A stretch of DNA of 64,000 bases from assembly GCF_025351285.1 (NCBI RefSeq), contig NZ_JANXWG010000048.1, positions 30,967 to 94,966 of the forward strand, written 5' to 3'. The DNA is from Novosphingobium sp. (GTDB taxonomy: Bacteria > Pseudomonadota > Alphaproteobacteria > Sphingomonadales > Sphingomonadaceae). Positions within the stretch are counted from its first letter, which is position 1; every line of letters starts with the position of its first letter. The notes below the pieces were generated by a model. It ran no database searches. It was not told where the DNA came from and saw only the letters and a program-made list of their open reading frames with translations. Shown here in pieces: positions 41,210 through 51,468 of this stretch. Made by a program: the position numbers and the translations under genes.

Positions 41210-43501
41210 TCAGGGGCGCAAGGCGCGAGCGATGCCCGTGCGCCATTCGCCGCCGTTTGCTGACAAACCGACCGAATTGTCCGACGGACTGGAGCGCGCA
41301 TCGCTTGTCATGCTGTCGGCCGGGGCTGGTGCACTGCGCGAGGCGAACAAATCTGCGCCATCCTGCCTGGCGGATCGGCTGCCGGCGCGCACTGCCAGGA
41401 CCTGCAGGTTCATTTCGTGGATGACGTGGTTGAGATGCAGAAATCCCTCGGTCATCCGGGTTGAAACGATGCCGAGTTCATTCTGGACCGATCGGATCGA
41501 TCGCTCCAGCGTCGTTTCCCCGCGCTGGTGCGAAAACAACCGGATGAACCAGCCGATCAACGGGCGATTTGCCATGCGATGTCGCCGAAGGACACGGTCA
41601 AGACCGGCTATGCCAGGATCGTGCAGCGCCCCTTCGGATGAAAATCGCAGTTGGCCCAGGATCGTCAGCTTGTCCGCACCCGATCGCAGCCGGCTGACAT
41701 AAAACGATTCGCCAGCAGCATCGGGCTGCCGCCCCAGGATCGTGACATAAGCGCAGCGAACAAAATCAAGGTCTGCCAGCGCGCACAGCGAGGCCAGCGA
41801 ATCAGCCCGAAGGTACGGGTTGAGCGGAAGATCCTGGAACAACGACATCGTGGGGGTCCTATCTGACAATACGCGGGCTGTCGCAAGGGAGGCTGGCTCG
41901 ACTTCGGCGGTAGTGGCGCCGCGCTGGTTTTCCGGGGGCGCGAATGTCGGTTGGTTGATCGGCCTTCGGTCAACGTGCCTGAACAATGACGCGATGCGAT
42001 GCGGCCAGCGTTGCAACCGCGCCTCGATCAACGCCAGCGCGCCTGTCAGCTTTCCCAGTTGCGCAACGTGCTGCGCCAAATCGCGCCGCAAGGCAGTTTC
42101 GCTGGCCTGCAGAATGGCAATGCGGGCTTCGCGATCGATGATATGCTGTGTCTGGAGCCTGCACGCTTCGGCCAACTGACCCAATTGTGCTGCTTGATTG
42201 GCGGTAATCGTGGCTGCGTGACCCTCGCGGGTCCGCGCCAAATCCAGTTGCGTGGAAAGATCTGCTTCTCGGCGAACGCCTTGTTTGCGTAGCGCATCCG
42301 TTTGCGCCCGCGCTGCCCGGGCATCGGCGAGTTCGATCCGCTGGCGCGCAAGATCCCCGGCGAGCGTTGCCAAAGCCGTGTCCAGGCGCGTCGCTTGTTC
42401 GCGCGTGCTGGCGAGTTCACGCGCCAGTTGGGATTGTCTCAGCGACTGCTCGGCCAAGTGCGTTTCAGTCGCGCGCAAAGCCAGCCGGGTTCGGTCCAAT
42501 TCAGCCCGTTGCTGGTCGAACTGCCCAAGGAGTGCCGCTACGGCATTGTCCTGAGCCGATCGGGTAGCCTCAGCGCCTGCGATGCGCCCGTCCTTTTCGG
42601 CCAGTGCCAGTCGCAAGCCTTCAGATTCTGCGGCAAGGCGCTCGGCCCTCAAGCCCAAACGTTCGGCTTCGGCTTCGATTGTCCGGAGTTTGCCTGCCGC
42701 TTCGGATGCCAGCAAGGCGGCCGACCAATGCCCGGCAGTGACGCAAAACGCGTCGAACACACCGGGCGTTTGCGCCAGCCGCGGACCGAGCGCGGCATGC
42801 GCGGCCGAAACAAAGAACCGGCTCAGTCCGTCAAAGGCAACTTCGCGATAGCCGCGCCGTTCAACTTCCTCGCGCCAGCCGTGGTCGGTTACGACTTGCG
42901 AATTGGGAGCGGTGCTTTCGATCACCAGAACCCACGGCCGGACCGGCGAATCGCCCCAACTGAGCAGGACGTCCGGCTCCATTCCCTCGACGTCGATCTT
43001 GAGCCAGTGGAGATCGTTGGACCCGAAGCGATCGAGCAATTCTTCCAGGCGGACCACGCGAACCCTGATCGCTTCAGTGGCGTGGCCGGCAAGCCGGTGC
43101 TGTCTGGCAATGGCCGCTACGCCGGTCGAAAGTCCGGTGTCGGCAATGGCATGAATGGTCATCGAGCCGGGCTTCGAGCCTACCGCGGCCTCGATCACGT
43201 CCTCATCCGGGCGATGTTGCCGCAGCAATCGAGCGAATTCCGGAACCGGTTCGACATGAACACCCCGCCAGCCGGCTTCGTAAAATGCCAGGCTTACGGA
43301 TTCGTTGACCGGGTGTTGCGCTCCAATGTCCAGGTACCGACCATTGCGCACGCCCGCCAAAGCGCGCCACAAGCGCACATCCTCGAAGTTCTGCGCATGG
43401 GACAACAGCCCGCGGGGTGCTGGATCCGGTGCGGCCGATTGGCGTGACGGAGGTACACTGCGAGGCGGTTTTGCGGGAATGGCCGACGAACTCCGGGGCA
43501 A
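41210..43501 (-). CDS. FkbM-family methyltransferase fused to a coiled coil and C-terminal DUF4214-like domain
   Basis: QNFEDVRLWRALAGVRNGRYLDIGAQHPVNESVSLAFYEAGWRGVHVEPVPEFA, LHWLKIDVEGMEPDVLLSW; long Ala/Arg/Glu coiled coil; DFVRCAYVTILGRQPDAAGESFYVSRLRSGADKLTILGQLRFSSEG. Confidence 0.88.
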   Translation of the reverse strand: MPRSSSAIPAKPPRSVPPSRQSAAPDPAPRGLLSHAQNFEDVRLWRALAGVRNGRYLDIGAQHPVNESVSLAFYEAGWRGVHVEPVPEFARLLRQHRPDEDVIEAAVGSKPGSMTIHAIADTGLSTGVAAIARQHRLAGHATEAIRVRVVRLEELLDRFGSNDLHWLKIDVEGMEPDVLLSWGDSPVRPWVLVIESTAPNSQVVTDHGWREEVERRGYREVAFDGLSRFFVSAAHAALGPRLAQTPGVFDAFCVTAGHWSAALLASEAAGKLRTIEAEAERLGLRAERLAAESEGLRLALAEKDGRIAGAEATRSAQDNAVAALLGQFDQQRAELDRTRLALRATETHLAEQSLRQSQLARELASTREQATRLDTALATLAGDLARQRIELADARAARAQTDALRKQGVRREADLSTQLDLARTREGHAATITANQAAQLGQLAEACRLQTQHIIDREARIAILQASETALRRDLAQHVAQLGKLTGALALIEARLQRWPHRIASLFRHVDRRPINQPTFAPPENQRGATTAEVEPASLATARVLSDRTPTMSLFQDLPLNPYLRADSLASLCALADLDFVRCAYVTILGRQPDAAGESFYVSRLRSGADKLTILGQLRFSSEGALHDPGIAGLDRVLRRHRMANRPLIGWFIRLFSHQRGETTLERSIRSVQNELGIVSTRMTEGFLHLNHVIHEMNLQVLAVRAGSRSARQDGADLFASRSAPAPADSMTSDARSSPSDNSVGLSANGGEWRTGIARALRP

Positions 43502-43595
43502 AATGGAAATGCTTCAACGATCTGAACGCCTGACCGCGAGGCGGGGCGGGTTGCCAGGCAGCCAGTAACGCCAACTGCCAGAGTAATGCCAGCTA

Positions 43596-44648
43596 TCAGA
43601 ATGCGACCCGGCGGTTCAAGGCAATGAGCCGCTCCACCGTCGCAGTGGCCTTGTTCACCTCGGTTGCCATGCCAAGGTCCAGGGCAAACGCCCTTCCGGC
43701 CGCACCGATACGTTTGGCCTGGTCCGTATTGGCGCGCAACCACGCCATCTGGGTCGTGAAGTTCGACAAGTCCGGCTTGACCGGAACGTAATGCAGATAG
43801 GGGATGAGCTGGGCATAGTACCACTGGTGAAAGCCACATTCGGAATCGACCTTGAGCACAGGCGATCCGGTCAGCAGCTTGAGAAAAAACGAGCTCCAGG
43901 TGTTGGTGTTGCCATCGATATCAACCTGATAGCGATAGCGCACGATTTCGTCCTGCGCGTCATATGGCCCAAGATAGCCCAGCATTTCGTAGCGCGCCTG
44001 CTTCTCAGCCGCATCGGCGTGCGGTTCGATGGCAGTGATTCTGGCGTCGACGATGTCGGGGCGATCGAGCGATATGCGGCAGATCTCGATCCGCGGCGCA
44101 TCGGCCGGATTGCGGTATCGAAACGTGCCGGTATCGGTTCCTCGCCAATAGGCACGATCGATCCGCTCATCCCAGCCCGGCGCCTGGCCGAACGCTGCGC
44201 CTTGCGCGCGGTATCCATCGGAACTCATGAAATAGGGGTCCGGAACCAGGAAATCGGGCACGATCGAACTGAACGACAGCACCCGGCCCGCGTAACCTTC
44301 ATCTCCCAGCGAGGCCGCAAGCGTGGCACCTTCGTCGCTTGCGGCAAAGGCCGGAAGCACGAATGGCAACATCGACAACACCCGCCCGCAATAAACTTCG
44401 CCCAGCCCCGACATCACGGTGCAGCGCAAGGCATCGGCGCGGAATTCGAATTCGGCCAGTTCGTTGGCAACGTGGACATGAACCGGCGGGCGGGAAAAGT
44501 GGATATCGAGCGGCAATACCTGCCCGTTCTTTCGGGTGAAGCTGGCCAGACCGCATAGCACTTCGCCCTGCGCTGCCGCCGCGTTCCATTGTTCACCCGG
44601 ACCGGTCAAAGGGGGTTGCGCGTCGTCGATTTCAAAATTCATTTTCAT
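43596..44648 (-). CDS. GT90/CAP10-like glycosyltransferase
   Basis: RAYWRGTDTGTFRYRNPADAPRIEICRISLDRPDIVDARIT..., VRYRYQVDIDGNTNTWSSFFLKLLTGSPVLKVDSECGFHQWYYAQLIPYLHYVPVKPDLSNF. Confidence 0.82.
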   Translation of the reverse strand: MKMNFEIDDAQPPLTGPGEQWNAAAAQGEVLCGLASFTRKNGQVLPLDIHFSRPPVHVHVANELAEFEFRADALRCTVMSGLGEVYCGRVLSMLPFVLPAFAASDEGATLAASLGDEGYAGRVLSFSSIVPDFLVPDPYFMSSDGYRAQGAAFGQAPGWDERIDRAYWRGTDTGTFRYRNPADAPRIEICRISLDRPDIVDARITAIEPHADAAEKQARYEMLGYLGPYDAQDEIVRYRYQVDIDGNTNTWSSFFLKLLTGSPVLKVDSECGFHQWYYAQLIPYLHYVPVKPDLSNFTTQMAWLRANTDQAKRIGAAGRAFALDLGMATEVNKATATVERLIALNRRVAF

Positions 44649-45468
44649 TTTTTAAAACACGAATGTCAGCACGGGCTTGCTTCAATTCGCCTTCAAGATT
44701 TGTGATTCTCTCGCTCAGGCGACGCTCGATTGGAGGCACGGTGGAACGAGCAGTTCCAATCTCGGCGGAACGATATTTCTTACGAATTGAGCCAATGAAA
44801 TACCCATTATGCCACGCGGAATCTTTCTGGATCGCCTTTACGGGGTGACTGCCATCTTGTGTGGTTCGGATTTCTACGTGTGAAATCAACTCACATTGGC
44901 TGTCTGTTATGGCATCAAATGTCCCGTTGCGGACGCTCTCCCAATTCCAATCATCCACAATTAAAATGAACGAGTCATCCAAAGAATCCTGTGCAATTTT
45001 CACACCATCATACTGATCTTGATATTCGTGCGGCCCATCGAAAAGATAGACGTTATATTTTCCAATTACGCCGTAATCAATTGATCGAAAATCATTCTCT
45101 ATGAATAGAAAATTCGTCGATTCAGTGCGCGCGCGATCAGTGTTGCTCAAAAATGAATCTTTTGGACCACCGAATAAACTCCAGTCATCAACGCAAGTAA
45201 AAGTTGCTGCATTACCTGCCATAGCGGCGCATGCGGTTGACCCTGCCCATGACCCGATTTCTAAATATCGACAATCGGGAATATTCCCGACTAAATTATT
45301 TATAAATCTCCGGTAAAGTCGGCCCGACATTCCGGGTATATCAAGTACCCACTCGGGCAAATTTGAGTCAAGTGCTAGAGCACGATTCAACGCAGCGTCA
45401 ATCTTCTCAGCATACGAACCTGGTTCTACCATGCCATATCGAACAATGGATGTCTCTTCGTTCACCAA
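44632..45468 (-). CDS. Class I SAM-dependent methyltransferase-like protein, low-GC gene
   Basis: RYLEIGSWAGSTACAAMAGNAATFTCVDDWSLFG, YNVYLFDGPHEYQDQYDGVKIAQDSL, ILIVDDWNW. Confidence 0.8.
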   Translation of the reverse strand: MVNEETSIVRYGMVEPGSYAEKIDAALNRALALDSNLPEWVLDIPGMSGRLYRRFINNLVGNIPDCRYLEIGSWAGSTACAAMAGNAATFTCVDDWSLFGGPKDSFLSNTDRARTESTNFLFIENDFRSIDYGVIGKYNVYLFDGPHEYQDQYDGVKIAQDSLDDSFILIVDDWNWESVRNGTFDAITDSQCELISHVEIRTTQDGSHPVKAIQKDSAWHNGYFIGSIRKKYRSAEIGTARSTVPPIERRLSERITNLEGELKQARADIRVLKNENEF

Positions 45469-45718
45469 ACCAACTCCATTTTAACGTATAAATTACATTG
45501 CGATGATTTTATACATTCTTGATTTTTTTAGTTAAGATCGATCTCAATACGGACTACCGAAGTGTGGCGTTCCACTGTGGAACCCATTTCGGGTCGATGC
45601 TGTTCCGCTCGACCAACGCTCTTGGCTCTGATTACCAGGATGAACCGCTCAACAGACTACCATATTCGTGGTGGTGTCAATAGCTCCTAAGCTACCTACT
45701 AGGCCAACCCCATGACAT

Positions 45719-46366
45719 TTACTGTGTGAAGTAGAAATGGTAGGCTTCATCGTTATCTTCAAAATTGTACAGTTTACCGTCTTTGATGACGGAAAGGCGT
45801 TTGCAATGGGCGCGAACGTAGCCGGCATCGTGCGAAACGATAACCATGGCATGACTGGCTCGCTTCTCGAACAACTCGATATGGCAGCGTTCGTGAAATC
45901 GCTGGTCACCCACGGCCATGATTTCGTCGATCAGGAAGCAATCGAAATTGATGACCATCGAAATTGCAAACGCAAGTCGCGACAGCATGCCCGAACTGTA
46001 AGTATTGACCGGTTCGCGAAAATAGCGCCCCAGCTCGGTAAAATCCTCGACGAATGCCATATGATCGCGCCAGTCTTCACCGTAGATGCGGCAGACAAAG
46101 CGCAGGTTGTCCAGCCCGGTCAGCGAACCCTGGAATCCGCCCGAAAAGGCCAGCGGCCATGACACCGACATCGAGCGGTCGATCGTCCCGCTATCGGGTT
46201 TCTCGGCACCGCTGATAAGGCGGACCATCGTGGACTTGCCCGCGCCGTTGCGGCCCAGGATGCCAACCCGCTCGCCGTATTCGATTCGGAAATCGATGTC
46301 CTTGAGGATCTGCACGCGGCCATGCGTGGTGGCATAGCCGCGCGATACTTTGGCCATGGAGATCAT
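45719..46366 (-). CDS. kpsT: Capsule ABC exporter ATP-binding protein (KpsT-like)
   Basis: VGILGRNGAGKSTMVRLISGAEKPDSGTI, SSGMLSRLAFAISMVINFDCFLIDEIMAVGDQRF; adjacent to kpsM-like permease. Confidence 0.92.
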   Translation of the reverse strand: MISMAKVSRGYATTHGRVQILKDIDFRIEYGERVGILGRNGAGKSTMVRLISGAEKPDSGTIDRSMSVSWPLAFSGGFQGSLTGLDNLRFVCRIYGEDWRDHMAFVEDFTELGRYFREPVNTYSSGMLSRLAFAISMVINFDCFLIDEIMAVGDQRFHERCHIELFEKRASHAMVIVSHDAGYVRAHCKRLSVIKDGKLYNFEDNDEAYHFYFTQ

Positions 46367-47190
46367 CCCGGCACGATCCGGCGTTCGATGATGCGTAGTT
46401 GGAACAGCCCGATCACGGTCAGCGCGGCCGCCCAGATCAATAAATAATCGATGTTGTAGATGCTCGTGACCTTTGACCCGAAATAGCCCTCGCGCAACAT
46501 TTCGACGCCATGCACCATGGGCACGTAAAGCACCGCGTCGCGTCCTGCCGGAGGCAATGCCGAAATGAGGAATCCGGATCCCGAGACAGGGAAAATAATG
46601 TAGGATAAGGGATGCCAAATCTTTTCGACGATCTCCGAAAAGAAGGCCAGCGTGCCGATGAACAGCGCAAGCGATCCTCCCAGCCAAGCCAGGGCGAGCC
46701 ACGCGCCGATCACTTCGAGTACATTCTCGGGCGGATCCATCAGGCCGAGCGACAGATACACCAGCGACAACAGCGTGAACGACATTGTCGCCCCGATCGC
46801 TTCAAGCAGGATTCGCGCCAGAAACAGGTCCATCGGACGCACCCGGCGATGAACGAGCAAGGCCCGGTTCGGTTCGATTGCGGCGACACAGCGGGCCGGC
46901 ATGTTGCGCCACAGCAGCACGCTTGAATAACCGGTCAGCGCGAAAGCCACGATCGGCAGCGACGATCCGTGGTTGGCCCCCACCACGTACCACAAAGTCG
47001 TGACGCCCAGCGTGAACAGCATCGGTTCGACGAACAGCCACAGAAAGCCGATGTTGTGTCGGCCAAACCGGGTCAGGATCTCGCGCATCAGCAGTGCCCC
47101 GACCACCCGCCGCTGGATCAGCCAGCCCTGGGCAAGCAATCCGCGCCGGGCGCTGGGCTTTTCGGCAACTTTCAACCCAGGACTTGTCAT
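46363..47190 (-). CDS. kpsM: Capsule ABC exporter permease (KpsM-like)
   Basis: LMREILTRFGRHNIGFLWLFVEPMLFTLGVTTLWY; multiple TM; overlaps kpsT start. Confidence 0.9.
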   Translation of the reverse strand: MTSPGLKVAEKPSARRGLLAQGWLIQRRVVGALLMREILTRFGRHNIGFLWLFVEPMLFTLGVTTLWYVVGANHGSSLPIVAFALTGYSSVLLWRNMPARCVAAIEPNRALLVHRRVRPMDLFLARILLEAIGATMSFTLLSLVYLSLGLMDPPENVLEVIGAWLALAWLGGSLALFIGTLAFFSEIVEKIWHPLSYIIFPVSGSGFLISALPPAGRDAVLYVPMVHGVEMLREGYFGSKVTSIYNIDYLLIWAAALTVIGLFQLRIIERRIVPG

Positions 47191-48302
47191 TCTGCGTGCT
47201 CGCGAACCCCGGCGAGCAGCATCCGCAGGATGCCCCATGCCACCAGTCCCAATGCGAAAGTGGCCAGGATTCCACGCAGCCGTCGCGGCTCCAACGCTTC
47301 GTCGGGCCGGTTGGGCTGGACAATGCGTTCGACGTAAGCCTGCTTGCGGCGTGCCTCGGTCATGGCTTCATCGCGCGACGCCATTGCAGCGCCCAATTGC
47401 CGATCGGCAAACTGGCTTTCAAGCTGCAAGCGCTGGTAGCGTGCCGCTTTGCTGGAGAGCGAGCGGCGACTGCCGGCGACCTTGTCGAGTTCTTCGTCGA
47501 TTTGGCCCGAAAGTTCCCGGATACGCACTTTCAGCACCGCGATCTGGGGGTTTTGCGGGGTATAGGCTTGCAGTTCGGCCAGTTGCGTATGCGTTGCTAT
47601 CAAGCTGTCCTGAAGCTTCGAGATCATCTGGATCTGGACGGTCGCCTGCTTTTCGGGGTCGATAACGCCTTCCTGGTTGCGGAACTGCGAAAGTTCGAGT
47701 GCTGCGGCATTCGCCTTGCGCCGTGCTTCGTCGAGATAGCCGCTGGAAAATTCGATCAGGTCCTGCCTTGCGCGGGTGTTGAGCCGGTTGACCAGCCCTT
47801 CCGCCAGGCCGAGCAGCCCGACATTCATGCGATAGGCGTCATCGGAGGTGTAAGCGCGGACCGAAAGCGTCGTGATCGATGATGACGTATCGTAATCGAT
47901 CGATACCCGATTGCGGTAGAAGCGGTAGAGACTTTCGAAACTGCCGCTTAGGCCAAGCGGGTTGAAGCGATCGAAAATCGATACCGTTGGCCGGGTATAC
48001 GCCTTCTCGACGGCTCGGTCGCGATTGAGCTGCGTCAGCGCATCGCGCGAAGTCACGAAACTTTGTGCCGCAAAGATCTCGTCCCCGGCATTGCCGAACC
48101 CGGTCGACTTGAGCAGGAAGCTGAATGACGATGGAGCAGGCTTGTCGGGGGATCGCACGACAAAACGCGATTCCGAGATATAGACGTCGGACGCGAAAAA
48201 CCCGAAATACAGCAACGCGCCCAGTGTGGGGATCACCACGCACAGCACAAACAGGCCGCCCAGTTGCTTGAAGCGCCCGACCAATTGAGAGGTCATAATC
48301 AA
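47187..48302 (-). CDS. kpsE: Capsule export inner-membrane protein (KpsE/Wzz-like)
   Basis: VYISESRFVVRSPDKPAPSSFSFLLKSTGFG, SIFDRFNPLGLSGSFESLYRFYRNRVSIDYDTSSSITTLSVRAYTSDDAYRMN. Confidence 0.9.
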   Translation of the reverse strand: MIMTSQLVGRFKQLGGLFVLCVVIPTLGALLYFGFFASDVYISESRFVVRSPDKPAPSSFSFLLKSTGFGNAGDEIFAAQSFVTSRDALTQLNRDRAVEKAYTRPTVSIFDRFNPLGLSGSFESLYRFYRNRVSIDYDTSSSITTLSVRAYTSDDAYRMNVGLLGLAEGLVNRLNTRARQDLIEFSSGYLDEARRKANAAALELSQFRNQEGVIDPEKQATVQIQMISKLQDSLIATHTQLAELQAYTPQNPQIAVLKVRIRELSGQIDEELDKVAGSRRSLSSKAARYQRLQLESQFADRQLGAAMASRDEAMTEARRKQAYVERIVQPNRPDEALEPRRLRGILATFALGLVAWGILRMLLAGVREHAE

Positions 48303-48419
48303 ACTCGTCTAAGGCCACTGCGAAGGTGGCCTGGAATGGATCAAAGCTGCAAACGCTCTAGGTTAACCCGATCGGTAATGCAAAGGCTGCGGCTGGGTTC
48401 CAACCCGGCAGCAGGCCGA

Positions 48420-49769
48420 TCACATCGCGATGCGCGCAAGCGCTGTGCGCAAATCCGCAGCACTGTCAGCCCACGATGACAAGCCAATCGCCAAGGCTGA
48501 ACCCGCACCCCGCGGCAATTGCCCAAGCCAATCGGAAACCGCGGCAGCCAGTATGCCGGGGTCATCGCTCGCAAAGAATTGCGTCCACGGTGGTGCAACT
48601 TCTCGGAATACGGGCAGGTCGCGTGCCAGGATCGGCAGGGCATGGCGCGCTGCTTCGATCAGCGGCAAGCCAAAGCCCTCGCCGCGCGATGCGAACAGCA
48701 AGCCGGCTGCTTTGCGATACAGGCATTCGAGAAATTCGTCACTTGCATCATCGAACCAATGCAGCAGCAGACCCGATTGCGGGTGGTTGCGCAACTGGTC
48801 CTGCAGTGCGTCAGTCTTCCATCCCGGCCGGCCGACGATGATGAGCATCGGCAGCGACGCGGCAGGCAGGTGTTCGGTACAATTGCCTTGCGCCCACAAC
48901 TCTTCGAACGCTGCCAGCGCCTGGTCGTATCCCTTGCGTGGCTCGACCGTGCCCACCATCAGGACAGCAGGATGATCTCCCATGCGTTCGATCAGAGTTT
49001 CAGCATTTACGGGCAAGCCCCGGCTGGGCCGGCTAGCCGGGATGTCGGCGCCCAGCCGGATCGTGTGAATGTCTGGCCTGTCCGCCCTTCCGCTAGCGGC
49101 AAGCACGCCAGCCAGGTCCGCTGCAACGTCCTGCGAAATGCACACCAGTCCATCGGCGTTCCTGGCAACGAACTGGAGCCAGCGCGCGTGATTGCTGGCG
49201 GCCCTTGAGCTGAACCATTCGGGATTGCGGGCGGGCAAAAGATCGTAAACCACAAACGCCAGCCTTGCACCGCGCTGCCTCCATCGCCGCAAATCACGAC
49301 GCCGTGCAGGGATGATGTGGGCGCTATAATCAAGACCTGCGAACATGTCGCCCGGCCCAACCTGTGCGATCGGCAGCATGCGCCACAATCCGGCCGGCAC
49401 GGCATCGGGCGGACCGGGCGGCAGCAAGCGATAAGACAAGCGCGGCGTCGCCACGACCGGGAGCACGACAAAGCCATCGGGCGGGCTTTCGACCAGCGCG
49501 CTGAGCATGGCGCGCACCACGCGCTGGATTCCGGTCCCGGCGTCTTCGCGTGCAAGCACCGAAACATCGAGAAGCAATCGCCGCGGCTGATGCCCCGCCG
49601 GCGCCGTGCTGCGGCGTTGCCGGAGATTCCAGGCGTTGCGCATCGTTTGCGCAAGCCACACAAAGCTCTTCAACGGTCGCGGCCATTCAGGCGCCCGCGT
49701 TGTGGATCGATCGAGGCCGGCATGATCCGCAAAGGCTGGAAATTTTTGGACTGCGAGCGTAGAGGACAC
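48420..49769 (-). CDS. Glycosyltransferase family 4 protein (start uncertain)
   Basis: [87 protein letters not shown]. Confidence 0.88.
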   Translation of the reverse strand: MSSTLAVQKFPAFADHAGLDRSTTRAPEWPRPLKSFVWLAQTMRNAWNLRQRRSTAPAGHQPRRLLLDVSVLAREDAGTGIQRVVRAMLSALVESPPDGFVVLPVVATPRLSYRLLPPGPPDAVPAGLWRMLPIAQVGPGDMFAGLDYSAHIIPARRRDLRRWRQRGARLAFVVYDLLPARNPEWFSSRAASNHARWLQFVARNADGLVCISQDVAADLAGVLAASGRADRPDIHTIRLGADIPASRPSRGLPVNAETLIERMGDHPAVLMVGTVEPRKGYDQALAAFEELWAQGNCTEHLPAASLPMLIIVGRPGWKTDALQDQLRNHPQSGLLLHWFDDASDEFLECLYRKAAGLLFASRGEGFGLPLIEAARHALPILARDLPVFREVAPPWTQFFASDDPGILAAAVSDWLGQLPRGAGSALAIGLSSWADSAADLRTALARIAM

Positions 49770-49840
49770 GACATCAGTTGCTGCTTGCCCCGGTTCCGGG
49801 GAGCAGGCAAGCCGCGATCCGGCCGGTTTCCGAAGGTATC

Positions 49841-50404
49841 ATGCACTTTTCTCCCGCGATTCTCTCCGGCATCACGCTGATCAAACCGCGCCGCCACGGC
49901 GATGCGCGCGGCTATTTTGCCGAGACATTCCGGGCCGACCGTTTCACTGACGAAGTTGGCAGATACGAATTCGTCCAGGAAAACGAGTCGCTCAGCGCGC
50001 AAGTCGGTACGATCCGTGGACTGCATTTTCAAACCGATCCGTTTGCGCAAGGCAAGTTGGTGCGATGCGTCCAGGGCGCGCTGCTCGATGTCGCTGTCGA
50101 CATCCGGGTGGGTTCGCCCACCTTCGGCCAATCGATTGCGGTCGAGTTGTCGGCTGAAAACGCAAGGCAATTGTGGGTGCCGCGCGGCTTCGCGCACGGG
50201 TTCTGCACGCTGCGGCCAAATACCCTGCTCTCCTACAAGGTCACCGCCTACTACAGCGCCGAGCACGACAAGGGCTTGGCCTGGAATGATCCCGCGATCG
50301 GCGTAGAGTGGCCCGATTGCGCCGATCCCGAAACGCTTTCGGCCAAGGATCGTATCCAGCCCAGGCTGGCCGACCTGCCCGCTTGTTTTGCCTACGAGGG
50401 CTGA
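49841..50404 (+). CDS. rfbC: dTDP-4-dehydrorhamnose 3,5-epimerase
   Basis: [76 protein letters not shown]. Confidence 0.97.
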   Translation: MHFSPAILSGITLIKPRRHGDARGYFAETFRADRFTDEVGRYEFVQENESLSAQVGTIRGLHFQTDPFAQGKLVRCVQGALLDVAVDIRVGSPTFGQSIAVELSAENARQLWVPRGFAHGFCTLRPNTLLSYKVTAYYSAEHDKGLAWNDPAIGVEWPDCADPETLSAKDRIQPRLADLPACFAYEG

Positions 50405-50409
50405 GTTCG

Positions 50410-51468
50410 ATGCGCATCATCGTGACCGGCGGTGCCGGCTTTATCGGTTCGGCACTGGTGCGCCATCTCGTGGCGGCGAGTCACGACGTGCTGACCGTGG
50501 ATGCCCTGACTTATGCAGGAAACCGCGCCTCGTTGCGCGACGTGGAGGACAATCCGCGGCATCGCCTGCTTCACGCCAACATCTGCGATCGCGGGGCGAT
50601 GGACGCTGCGATCGTGCAATTCCGGCCCGATCGGATCATGCACCTAGCAGCAGAAAGCCACGTCGATCGCTCGATCACCGGCGCTGCCGATTTCGTCCAG
50701 ACCAACATCGTCGGCACGTTCACCCTGCTCGAAGCGGCGCGCGGATACTGGCAGGCGCTGGCACCCGATGCGAAAGCCGCGTTCCGCTTCCTCCATGTGT
50801 CGACCGACGAGGTCTATGGGTCGCTCGGCGATGAAGGGCTGTTCGAAGAGACCACGCCATACGATCCAAGTTCGCCCTATTCGGCCTCGAAAGCGGCGTC
50901 GGATCACCTCGCCAAGGCCTGGCATCGCACTTATGGCTTGCCGGTAGTGGTCTCGAACTGCTCGAACAATTACGGACCGTATCACTTCCCCGAAAAGCTG
51001 ATCCCGCTGACGATCCTCAACGCGCTTGCTGGTCGCGAATTGCCGGTTTACGGCAAGGGCGAGAACGTGCGCGACTGGCTCTATGTCGAGGATCACGCGC
51101 GCGCGCTCGACCTGATCGCCGAACGCGGCCGGCCGGGGGAAACCTACAATGTCGGCGGGCGCAATGAACGGCGCAACATCGATGTGGTGCAACGGATCTG
51201 CGAAGCACTCGACGCGGCGGTCCCGGCCAGCGCGCCGCATGACCGGCTGATCCTTTTCGTCACCGACCGTCCGGGCCACGACGCGCGCTATGCGATCGAC
51301 GCCGGCAAGCTCGAAAGCGAACTCGGCTGGCGCGCGCAGGAAACCTTCGAGACCGGCATCGAGAAGACCGTCCAGTGGTATCTCGACAACGCCTGGTGGT
51401 GGCAGCCTTTGCGCGACCGTTACGACGGTGAGCGGCTGGGCCTGGTCAAAGAAGATGCCGGGACGTGA
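50410..51468 (+). CDS. rfbB: dTDP-glucose 4,6-dehydratase
   Basis: [96 protein letters not shown]. Confidence 0.98.
   Translation: MRIIVTGGAGFIGSALVRHLVAASHDVLTVDALTYAGNRASLRDVEDNPRHRLLHANICDRGAMDAAIVQFRPDRIMHLAAESHVDRSITGAADFVQTNIVGTFTLLEAARGYWQALAPDAKAAFRFLHVSTDEVYGSLGDEGLFEETTPYDPSSPYSASKAASDHLAKAWHRTYGLPVVVSNCSNNYGPYHFPEKLIPLTILNALAGRELPVYGKGENVRDWLYVEDHARALDLIAERGRPGETYNVGGRNERRNIDVVQRICEALDAAVPASAPHDRLILFVTDRPGHDARYAIDAGKLESELGWRAQETFETGIEKTVQWYLDNAWWWQPLRDRYDGERLGLVKEDAGT

Noticed and set aside
45480-45718. Transposase remnant or IS scar in the AT-rich spacer
   Set aside because: No terminal inverted repeats, target duplication or recognisable transposase motif; only a short open frame, so kept as a composition finding only.
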